This document shows positions 7,803-14,003 of a stretch of 15,337 nucleotides of DNA, in pieces. Location: NCBI GenBank assembly GCA_029934695.1, contig JAOZLU010000106.1, positions 1 through 15,337 on the forward strand, given 5' to 3'. The notes beneath the pieces are model-generated. The model saw nothing but the letters and a program-made list of their open reading frames with translations. It had not been told where the DNA came from and did no database searches. The position numbers and the translations under genes are program-made. This stretch comes from Desulfobacterales bacterium (GTDB lineage Bacteria > Desulfobacterota > Desulfobacteria > Desulfobacterales > 4be13). Each line of letters begins with the position of its first letter. The stretch's first letter is position 1.

Positions 7803-7961
7803 TTAACCGCTGACAAATGCTCCCGCGGTCAATGCCAGAAGTACTTCATAAACAGCGACCGCGTTATAATTTCCCCCGGAGAGCGCATAGACAATACCGC
7901 CGCCGATGATCACCGGCACCCCGAAAGTAACCAATATACCCAACTTTCTGCTGATATCCAT
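7803..7961 (-). CDS. Two-helix membrane miniprotein, 52 aa
   Basis: A short open frame ATG to TAA on the strand used by the surrounding genes. Two hydrophobic segments can be seen: residues 7-27 (starting LGILVTFGVPVII, then a GGG and VYAL) and 35-50 (VAVYEVLLALTAGAF), joined by a polar SGGNYN turn. The N-terminus is MDISRK, so positive charge would sit on the cytoplasmic side. GGGAG lies about ten bases upstream, with GAAGAA closer. A possible terminator follows directly after the stop. Composition is that of a real inner-membrane miniprotein, not a chance frame. I do not recognise a family. It lies between the thiolase and the truncated DUF5615-type gene, with no evident functional link. 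Confidence 0.6.
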   Translation of the reverse strand: MDISRKLGILVTFGVPVIIGGGIVYALSGGNYNAVAVYEVLLALTAGAFVSG

Positions 7962-8049
7962 TTCTTCAAATCTCCCATAATTTTTTGTATATTCCCCATT
8001 TCAGACAAAATAAATTAAATTATATCAGTCATCGGGGATCAAGTAAAGG

Positions 8050-8153
8050 AAAAAATGCCAGGGGCAAGAGGTCAGAGGATGACCACCTCTGACCTCTGAC
8101 TTATTTGCCCGGCTCCTGGAAACGGGTTAGAGGATGACCACTTCTGCCCCTGC
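8050..8153 (-). terminator. Branched foldback after the thiolase, possible terminator
   Basis: An inner perfect stem has arms GAGGTCAGAGG (8068-8078) and CCTCTGACCTC (8086-8096) around a 7-nt loop. Outer arms CAGGGGCA (8059-8066) and TGCCCCTG (8146-8153) enclose it. On the minus strand the structure starts two bases after the thiolase stop and is followed by six T (8050-8055). The segment AGAGGATGACCAC occurs twice (from 8074 and from 8130), so it may also be repeat-derived. Confidence 0.45.
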
Positions 8154-8154
8154 C

Positions 8155-9441
8155 CTATCTCTCAACGACCATCGCCATTCCCATTCCGCCGCCAATGCAC
8201 ATGGTGAACAGCCCGGTGCTGTAGCCTTTACGCTTCATCTGGTTCATTCCGGTCACCATCTGGCGGGCTCCGGTGCATCCGATGGGATGGCCAAGGGAAA
8301 TGCCGCTTCCCAGTTCGTTGGGGCGGTCATTTTCAATGCCCAGCTCACGCATACACCCAATGGCCTGAGATGCAAATGCCTCGTTCAGTTCGATCATTTC
8401 AATATCACTGGTCTTCATCCCTGTGGTCTTCAGAATTTTATTTATCGCAGGCACTGGCCCCAGTCCCATATAGGCCGGATCAAGCCCACCCGAAGCAAAG
8501 GCTTTGATTTTTACAATCGGCTCAAGCCCCAGTTCTTTGGCTTTGTCAGCACTCATGAGCAGAACAGCTGCTGCCGCATCATTGATTCCCGAAGCATTTC
8601 CCGCAGTTACAGTTCCGTCTTTTTTGAATGCGGGTCTTAATTTTCCCATTTTTTCCAAAGTGGTTTCCATGGGACGCTCATCGGTGTCAAACACGGTTTC
8701 CCCTTTGCGTGTCTTAATTGTGACCGGTGCGATCTCCTCTTTGAACAGTCCGCCATTGATGGCTTTCATGGCGCGGGAATGGCTCAGGACACCGAGTTCG
8801 TCCTGCTCCTGCCTGCCAATGTCATACATGGCAGCAATGTTCTCTGCGGTCATTCCCATGTGATACCCGTAGAAAATTTCGTACAGGCCGTCAAACACCA
8901 TCAGATCATGGATTTGGCCAATGCCGGTAAGTTCCATTCTGTGTCCCCACCGGGCTTTCATCAGGGCCATCGGAACCATGCTCATGTTTTCCTGCCCCCC
9001 GGCAAGTACCACATCAGCCTGTCCTGTCATGATGGATGTGGCTCCCAGAGCAATGGCTTTCAGGCCGGAACCACAGACCTTGTTGATGGTCATTGCGGGG
9101 GTTTCCTTTGAAAACCCCGCGCGTATCATGGCCTGTCTGGCGGGATTCTGCCCCAGACCGGCCTGAAGCACGTTCCCCATAATCACTTCATCAATGGCGA
9201 CAGGGATTGCGGAATCGCTCCAGTCATATCCTTTTTTTTCAAGTTCGATAATGCCCTGATCTTTCAGCTTGTACGGTGTTGCGTCATTCATTGCCTGGCT
9301 CGGAGCCGGCTTTAATCTCACCCGTTTCAGCACATCTTTCATTACAATCGCGCCCAGATCAATTGCAGACACAGTTTTCAGTCCGCCTCCGAATCCGCCA
9401 ATCGCAGTTCTGGAACCGCTTACAATTACAGCTTGTTTCAT
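8155..9441 (-). CDS. Thiolase (acetyl-CoA acetyltransferase) with N-terminal insert
   Basis: A thiolase that condenses two acetyl-CoA, or cleaves 3-ketoacyl-CoA, in the cytoplasm. The nucleophile is C123 in NKVCGSGLKAI. The other catalytic elements are ELNEAFA (351-357), H385 in SLGHPIGCTGAR and C415 in TMCIGGGMG; all are intact. The protein has 428 aa against about 392 for typical biosynthetic thiolases. The excess is an insert at about residues 44-81, including NDATPYKLKDQ and GYDWSDSAIP, just before the conserved DEVIMGNVLQAG. The start is supported by TAAGGAGG upstream. There is no adjacent hydroxyacyl-CoA dehydrogenase or CoA-transferase, so direction and substrate cannot be told from context. 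In sulfate reducers it could serve fatty-acid oxidation or polyhydroxyalkanoate synthesis (inference). Confidence 0.95.
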   Translation of the reverse strand: MKQAVIVSGSRTAIGGFGGGLKTVSAIDLGAIVMKDVLKRVRLKPAPSQAMNDATPYKLKDQGIIELEKKGYDWSDSAIPVAIDEVIMGNVLQAGLGQNPARQAMIRAGFSKETPAMTINKVCGSGLKAIALGATSIMTGQADVVLAGGQENMSMVPMALMKARWGHRMELTGIGQIHDLMVFDGLYEIFYGYHMGMTAENIAAMYDIGRQEQDELGVLSHSRAMKAINGGLFKEEIAPVTIKTRKGETVFDTDERPMETTLEKMGKLRPAFKKDGTVTAGNASGINDAAAAVLLMSADKAKELGLEPIVKIKAFASGGLDPAYMGLGPVPAINKILKTTGMKTSDIEMIELNEAFASQAIGCMRELGIENDRPNELGSGISLGHPIGCTGARQMVTGMNQMKRKGYSTGLFTMCIGGGMGMAMVVER

Positions 9442-9959
9442 ATAAAAAAAATCCTCCTTAAAATTGATAAAAAATCCTTACAAAATTTTTTTACCCCCAG
9501 CCATGAAAAAATAACTTTTTAAGAATACATTTTAATGATAATCCTGTTTGTGAGAAGAAGAGGCCGGTTTCTGCTGCCGGAAAAAGCCGAGTTTCTTTAC
9601 CGCTCATTTTTTGTACACAGAAGGCAGAATTTAAAATATGATTTTAAAAAAAACAGAAATTTAATCATGTAAATCCTTTGATCGTAAAAATCAGGGTTTG
9701 GACTGATGGTAAAACCTGTTTTGTCAACCTGCTGAAATCACTGACTGTATTTTCCAGATCAGCAGCTCCCAGTCAGTAATTTCAGGATGTTGCATGGCTA
9801 CTTTCAGTTTCTGACTATAAAATTTCCTGTTGGGAAATAAAAAAAAGAAGACAATAACATATAAAAAAAAATCGGTCAATGGGAGAGAATCATGTGTCTG
9901 ATCTTTTTTTCATACAATCTGCATGATAAGGTATCGGCTGGTGCTTACTGCAAACAGAG
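9442..9959. other. AT-rich intergenic region upstream of the thiolase
   Basis: This 518-bp gap between the thiolase (minus) and the dockerin-type fragment (plus) has no credible coding frame. It is AT-rich with many short A/T runs. It holds one strong inverted repeat (9725-9792) and a partial GC palindrome around 9564-9580. It should contain the thiolase promoter, but I could not pick a convincing -35/-10 pair. Confidence 0.6.
9725..9792. repeat. Imperfect inverted repeat, 22-bp arms
   Basis: Arms 9725-9746 and 9771-9792 are complementary at 19 of 22 positions, including an uninterrupted CTGAAAT block, around a 24-nt spacer. The structure is unrelated in sequence to the other foldbacks in the window and sits between divergently oriented coding regions. 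Confidence 0.7.
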
Positions 9960-10346
9960 ATGAATTTTATGAACGTCCGACCAAACAACTTGATTTTTGG
10001 GAAGAATCACCCCATATTCTTGGGGACGGGACATGAGGGGAAGCTGGATGGGCATCACCCGGGGCGGCCGTTTGGCTGCCATCACCAATTTCAGGACCTG
10101 GCATCACTGTATCGCTATGCGCCAGGATATACGGGGCTTCCGGGTGACATTGCCCCGGATGTGAAAGGCGACATGGACGGGGACAGCTCCCTCACCCTGG
10201 CCGATCTCATTATAGTGCTGAGGATATGCGCGGGTGAGAAGGTGTCGCCGAAAACTGCGCTCTCCGTGGCCGATGTGAACGACGACGACAAAATCGGACA
10301 GACAGAGGCGGTCTATATTCTTTTGGAAATTTCCGGGATGAGATGA
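9960..10346 (+). CDS. Dockerin-type calcium-loop fragment, probably a gene remnant
   Basis: The C-terminal 59 residues form a textbook pair of dockerin-type half-repeats. Loop one is DMDGDSSLTLAD (71-82), with ligands at positions 1, 3, 5, 7, 9 and 12. Loop two is DVNDDDKIGQTE (105-116), with D, N, D, K, G, E at those positions and a following hydrophobic helix. Such domains close large secreted proteins in many deltaproteobacteria and bind Ca2+. The first ~60 residues (rich in G, H and P, no signal peptide) resemble no domain, and the start has no good ribosome site. I therefore read this as the surviving end of a larger secreted-protein gene, on the opposite strand to all other genes here. 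It could alternatively be a small intact gene, which I consider less likely. Confidence 0.5.
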   Translation: MNFMNVRPNNLIFGKNHPIFLGTGHEGKLDGHHPGRPFGCHHQFQDLASLYRYAPGYTGLPGDIAPDVKGDMDGDSSLTLADLIIVLRICAGEKVSPKTALSVADVNDDDKIGQTEAVYILLEISGMR

Positions 10347-10403
10347 CGATCCATTGCAGGGTGGGAGCGAAGTGCAACCCACAGTCGCATCATTTGGCAA
10401 CAA

Positions 10404-10544
10404 AGATATGACAGCGGATCGGGGGATTAAACGGATATCCGTTCAATCCTGAAATCCGATGTCATGTTTGCCTGCGGGAGATATGACAGCGGATCGGAGG
10501 ATTAAACGGATTCTCTGAAATCCGCTGTCGTATTTGCTTGCGGG
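10404..10544. repeat. Two tandem copies of a foldback repeat unit
   Basis: Copy 1 is 10404-10478 and copy 2 is 10479-10544; they abut directly. Both begin AGATATGACAGCGGATCGG, continue with GGATTAAACGGAT and end TGCGGG. Each folds on itself: in copy 2 ATATGACAGCGGAT pairs with ATCCGCTGTCGTAT with one G-T mismatch. Copy 1 carries about nine extra bases in its centre. Confidence 0.8.
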
Positions 10545-10591
10545 ATCCCAGTTCGGAGGTATGCCCGGTTAAGATTGGCAGATCCGAACCG

Positions 10592-10617
10592 CCTGCCGGA
10601 TTTGCCAATCCGGCAGG
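10592..10617. repeat. Perfect 11-bp stem-loop
   Basis: CCTGCCGGATT (10592-10602), loop TGCC, AATCCGGCAGG (10607-10617). It lies 28 bp past the stop of the 456-aa secreted-protein gene on the minus strand. No T-run follows on that strand, so rho-independent termination is uncertain. Confidence 0.65.
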
Positions 10618-10645
10618 AGCGAGGAATGGGAACAGGCAGGGGAAT

Positions 10646-12016
10646 TTATTCTTCTGGTGCAAAACCGTCCTCACCATTTGAATCCAAGCGGTATCCGGAA
10701 GAATTGTAAAGCTGAACTGTCCGCAGCAGTTCACTCAGAGTGATCTTCCAATCTTGCGGATTATAGTCTGAATCGTGAGGCTGGCAACTCTGATCACCAT
10801 ATCCGACACCATATCCGTCTTCTCCTCTGGGGTCACAGTGATAACCATTTCTGGTGTAAAGCTGGATAACACGGAGAAGTTCTGAAAGGCTGATTCTGTA
10901 GTCATGCGGATTATAGTCTGCACTGTGATATTTTTCTGTTCTTTCAATAATAACTGCAACCCGGTATTTGTCCTCCGGTCCGCCGATATCCTTTATCGTC
11001 AACTCAAATATAAGCGTAGGATCGCCGTCCGAGCCGAGATCAGGGGCAGTGAATGTGGGATTAATCACTGCGGAATCAGAAAGCGTCACCTCAGTTCCGT
11101 CCGTCTGTCTCCATATTATCACATCATCCGGGCCAGGAACTGGAAATTCAGAACCGTCAAGCGTGACCGTACTCCCCTCAAAGGCATATTGCATCGGAAT
11201 GACAACCGTACCCTGGTCGTCATCATCGGTGACGCTGACCGTGACGGTCCCGTCCGCGAAGCCCGACGCGCTCGCAGTGAGCGTGACTATATGCGTACCT
11301 TCAAAGATATCGTCATCCGCGGCGTCAATGGTAAAATCCGCAGAAGCCCGGCCCGCGGGAATGACGACGATGTCCGGAACGCTGACTTTCGCATTGTCGC
11401 TGTCCAAAGTCACTGCCAAATCAGTGTCCGTGGAGCCGATGCGGGTGACAGTGACTGTGGAAGCTTCGGACCCGGCTGCCTCGGAAAACTCATCAGGATC
11501 GGCGATAAGGCTTAATAATATGTCCTTTCTCGCGACATTGTATGCGGGATCAGAATTCTTAAAATGAATCCATCCCACATTCTCTGACCATGCATAACCG
11601 TCAAAGCTGCCGGTATCCGGGTCAATGGTCACCTGACCGTCCCGATGGTCAAATCTGATCCATCCTGCCATTTCGCTCCAGGCATATCCGGACAGATTGC
11701 CAGAGCCGTCGCTGTTCACACCCCAGTCCATTGTTGTGTTGTCATAGACGTGTGTTCCGCCTTCTGTATGGCTGCCCAGTTTTATCCATCCGATATTTTC
11801 GGCCCAGGCATACCCTTCAAGATGGTCATCATAAACATTTACCCCTCCGTAGAGAGGATGGAAATTCATCCAGCCGGCATTTTCCGACCAGGCGTATTTG
11901 CTGGTGTTGCTGATATTGCTCTCACTCGCTGTCGCTGGCGGCTGCAAAGCAGACAGGCCGAACACCAACTGGCAGAGCAGAACAAATTTTATGGTACGGG
12001 TAATTATTGATTTCAT
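10646..12016 (-). CDS. Secreted multidomain protein: YAWSEN repeats, Calx-beta, PKD-like, DYNP repeats
   Basis: An exported protein of 456 aa. Residues 1-30 form a signal peptide (hydrophobic FVLLCQLVFGLSAL, cleavage likely after ATA at 28-30). Four copies of a tryptophan motif of the form YAWSEN.GW follow at 41, 69, 111 and 141. Residues about 168-265 look like a Calx-beta domain (acidic DDDIFEG, then TVTVSVTDDDD). Residues about 272-360 resemble a PKD/Ig-like fold. Two C-terminal repeats (363-401 and 414-451) share DYNP, LSELLR, QLY and GEDG. They look like degenerate calcium loops or dockerin-like anchors (inference). There is no transmembrane anchor. A strong ribosome site (AAGGAGG) precedes the ATG. 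It is 42 bp downstream of the DUF1566 gene and almost certainly cotranscribed. A surface-adhesion or matrix role is plausible but unproven. Confidence 0.85.
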   Translation of the reverse strand: MKSIITRTIKFVLLCQLVFGLSALQPPATASESNISNTSKYAWSENAGWMNFHPLYGGVNVYDDHLEGYAWAENIGWIKLGSHTEGGTHVYDNTTMDWGVNSDGSGNLSGYAWSEMAGWIRFDHRDGQVTIDPDTGSFDGYAWSENVGWIHFKNSDPAYNVARKDILLSLIADPDEFSEAAGSEASTVTVTRIGSTDTDLAVTLDSDNAKVSVPDIVVIPAGRASADFTIDAADDDIFEGTHIVTLTASASGFADGTVTVSVTDDDDQGTVVIPMQYAFEGSTVTLDGSEFPVPGPDDVIIWRQTDGTEVTLSDSAVINPTFTAPDLGSDGDPTLIFELTIKDIGGPEDKYRVAVIIERTEKYHSADYNPHDYRISLSELLRVIQLYTRNGYHCDPRGEDGYGVGYGDQSCQPHDSDYNPQDWKITLSELLRTVQLYNSSGYRLDSNGEDGFAPEE

Positions 12017-12058
12017 AACACGGCCTCCTTAATCCATGTCAAAATTTCCCAGTCTGCT

Positions 12059-13513
12059 TTATCGGACGGGCCAAATCCAATGGACGGTGGTCTTATCATC
12101 ACTGTTCATGTAGCCGATATCCAGAGATCCGCACCAGGCAAAGGATGTGTCGCTTGAAAACGTCGTACCTGTCCAGTACCAACCTGTCTGCACTCCGCTG
12201 AAGGCATGCATTTCAGAAGATGTCACGGCTTCCTCTCCGTTCAGCAAGGTGTTGAATTCTTTTAACATAGGCAACCGCCAATCACCTTCCTTGGAGCCGT
12301 CTCCGAGATCTGCATCATCAGTGCCGGCTTTCAATGATGAGGCTCTGTCAAGGGCGTTCACTTGGTCAGACGCATTTGCCCAGAACGCATATTCGGTTCC
12401 CCAGTCTGCCTTTTTCAGCCATGTCAGCCCCGTGGTCATATCTGTGACAGTTCCGTCCTCATTGTCACACCAGCGACCTTTGGCGGAAAGTTCGCCTGAA
12501 CAAACCGGGCCTGTATAGGTTCCGGTCACGCCGAAAATGGTCACGCCACCTTTGATATTTTCCGCAGTCAGGTTTGTGTCGGAAGCATCTGCTGTTTTAT
12601 CTTCATAATATCCGTTGGGAATGGAAATCGTAAGCTCGCCGTCATTGCCGGCAACATTGTTTCCTTCGGGCATGGTGCCTGTGATTCCCACGCCGGATGC
12701 GCTGGAAAATATTTTACCGGTCCGGACATCTGTTTCAACGGCATCTCCGCTCGGAATCGGAGCATCGCCGGTTACACCGAAGATTGCAACACCGGATTTG
12801 ATGTTTTCCGGAGTCAGGGCAACATCGCCGGCAATGGTCTTTTTCCTTCCGGAATAGAATCCGTCCGGAATGAAAATTTCCAACTGGCCGTCCTCACCAC
12901 TTACATCTTCTCCGGCCTCCGAAGCTCCGTCCACCTGGACACCGTTCACAAAGGCTGTCTTGCCGCTCATAATATCTGAGGCCGCAGCCGGGCTGTCTGT
13001 CTGCGTGAACGTCCCGGTCTGACCGAAGACTGTCTCACCAGCCCTGATATTTTCCGGAATCAGAGCAGTGTCTGCTGCGGTGATTTTTTTCTCGCCGGAG
13101 TATAATCCGTCCGGAACAGAAATTTCCAACTGACCGTTTTCACCTGTCACATCCTCTCCGGATTCTATATTTCCCATTATGGGCCCCCAGTTGTCCGGGT
13201 CTGTACTGAAAAATGTTGCAGTGTTCAGCACCTGATCGGGTGTGGCGTTGCATTCATTGAATTTATCACTGATATTGTCATAAATATCCTTTGTACTATC
13301 CATTGTGGAATCGGGCGGCTCTGTCGGTTCCTGAAAGCTGTCGGAAATTGATGGTGCTGTACCTGAATCCAGATAGTTGTAAATATCCGAAAGCGGATAC
13401 ATCCCGCTTCCAGTTTCAGGCGGCCCTGAGGGTTCCGTATCCCCCGCAGTAGCAACCCCGAACCAGCAGGCCGAAATCATCATACAGACAGCGATAGCCA
13501 TTTTCTTTTTCAT
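12059..13513 (-). CDS. Secreted protein with triple internal repeat and C-terminal DUF1566 domain
   Basis: An exported protein of 484 aa. The signal peptide is MKKKMAIAVCMMISACWFGV plus ATA, with cleavage expected near residue 23. A low-complexity acidic/proline segment follows (24-110). Three repeats of about 50 residues lie at roughly 119-168, 201-250 and 285-333. Each has a G..V.G..G(Q/E)L block, a P.G.Y turn, and an ENI(K/R).G..(I/V)FG.TG end like that in some phage tail-fibre proteins. Residues 338-484 are a DUF1566 (Lcl-type) domain: DNEDGTVTDMTTGLTWLK, GDWRLPMLKEFNTLL, WYWTGTTFS and the ending IWPVR. DUF1566 domains are extracellular and lectin-fold-like in related families. The start has AAGGAG nine bases upstream. 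It is first in the operon, behind a good promoter. Confidence 0.88.
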   Translation of the reverse strand: MKKKMAIAVCMMISACWFGVATAGDTEPSGPPETGSGMYPLSDIYNYLDSGTAPSISDSFQEPTEPPDSTMDSTKDIYDNISDKFNECNATPDQVLNTATFFSTDPDNWGPIMGNIESGEDVTGENGQLEISVPDGLYSGEKKITAADTALIPENIRAGETVFGQTGTFTQTDSPAAASDIMSGKTAFVNGVQVDGASEAGEDVSGEDGQLEIFIPDGFYSGRKKTIAGDVALTPENIKSGVAIFGVTGDAPIPSGDAVETDVRTGKIFSSASGVGITGTMPEGNNVAGNDGELTISIPNGYYEDKTADASDTNLTAENIKGGVTIFGVTGTYTGPVCSGELSAKGRWCDNEDGTVTDMTTGLTWLKKADWGTEYAFWANASDQVNALDRASSLKAGTDDADLGDGSKEGDWRLPMLKEFNTLLNGEEAVTSSEMHAFSGVQTGWYWTGTTFSSDTSFAWCGSLDIGYMNSDDKTTVHWIWPVR

Positions 13514-13632
13514 TGTTTCTGACTCCTTGCTTAAAAAAATTATAGATTAAATGGTTGCAAAAAACCCTGTTTAAAAGCATCTTTAATAAAAAGACGGAAA
13601 GCTCAGACTGTAAGAGCATTAAAGTTGGGGGT

Positions 13633-13661
13633 ATATTAATATTTGTTTGTATGGATGTCAA
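13633..13661 (-). promoter_or_regulatory. Probable promoter of the secreted-protein operon
   Basis: On the minus strand a perfect -35 TTGACA (13656-13661), a 17-bp spacer and TAATAT (13633-13638, four of six to TATAAT). Transcription would begin near 13626, leaving a leader of about 110 bases before the ATG at 13513. This is the best sigma-70-type promoter in the window by eye. Confidence 0.6.
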
Positions 13662-13792
13662 GTGAACTGTGCTGAAAACCCGGTACAATGGCATGATGGG
13701 GCATGTTTTATCTATTTTTAAATAAAAAAAAACAATTGGTTAGGAATTTTTCCAAAAAAATAAATCACCTTGAATGCAGGGTGCGACGTAGC

Positions 13793-13958
13793 AATAAAGA
13801 AATGTTCCGGACGGGGTTGCAAACCCCGTCCGGCAATAAAAACCCCGTCCGGCAATAAAAACCCCGTCCGACAATAAAGAAATGTTCCAGACGGGGTTGC
13901 AAACCCCGTCCGGCAATAAAAACCCCGTCCGGCAATGAAGTCCGTCCGGCAATAAAAA
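13793..13958. repeat. Cluster of two palindromes and six 19-bp tandem units
   Basis: Two palindromes of the same family as 2443-2541 (arms 13807-13818/13822-13833 and 13890-13898/13902-13910, both with GCA loops) are each followed by head-to-tail units of CCCCGTCCGGCAATAAAAA. These start at 13824, 13843 and 13862, then at 13904, 13923 and 13941 (the last two shortened). The larger unit, beginning AATAAAGAAATGTTCC, is itself duplicated about 80 bp apart. The units abut with no spacers. Confidence 0.9.
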
Positions 13959-13978
13959 TTTTACAGTTTTTTCTTAAC

Positions 13979-13999
13979 ACTTAAAACTTAAAACCTGAA
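13979..13999. repeat. Short heptanucleotide array after purA
   Basis: Units ACTTAAA, ACTTAAA, ACCTGAA, immediately beyond the purA stop codon on the minus strand. It shares CTTAAAACCTGAAAC with the array at 7723-7750. Confidence 0.6.
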
Positions 14000-14003
14000 A
14001 CTT

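Larger units (their letters stand above)
10347..10645. other. Intergenic region built mostly of foldback repeats
   Basis: No gene is visible. From left to right it holds a small hairpin (GTGGG 10361-10365 with CCCAC 10378-10382), two abutting copies of a foldback unit (10404-10544), and a perfect 11-bp stem (10592-10617). It separates the ends of the plus-strand dockerin-type fragment and the minus-strand secreted-protein gene. Confidence 0.6.
13514..14003. other. Intergenic region between purA and the secreted-protein operon
   Basis: A 490-bp region with no real gene. It holds the probable operon promoter (13633-13661), an AT-rich stretch with no visible structure (about 13690-13790), a palindrome/19-bp repeat cluster (13793-13958), and a heptanucleotide array next to the purA stop. 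Frames of about 70 codons across the repeat cluster only translate the repeats. Confidence 0.65.

Noticed and set aside
7779..8018. A 79-codon plus-strand frame
   Set aside because: It begins within a foldback repeat and is antisense to the better-supported 52-aa membrane protein.
10904..11567. Two ~200-codon plus-strand frames over the 456-aa secreted protein gene
   Set aside because: The minus-strand product has a signal peptide, repeats and domains; the plus frames are shadows rich in R/G or S/V.
12059..12500. DUF1566 domain as the target of a diversity-generating retroelement
   Set aside because: Some such variable proteins carry this fold, but no reverse transcriptase, template repeat or duplicated variable region is visible in the window.
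13824..13958. Possible CRISPR array from regularly spaced 19-bp repeats
   Set aside because: Units are 18-19 bp and abut with no unique spacers, the repeat is half of a palindrome found elsewhere, and no cas gene is present.
13740..13980. Overlapping ~70-codon minus-strand frames rich in PDG and CRTG
   Set aside because: They are direct translations of the 19-bp and palindromic repeats in different frames, not proteins.
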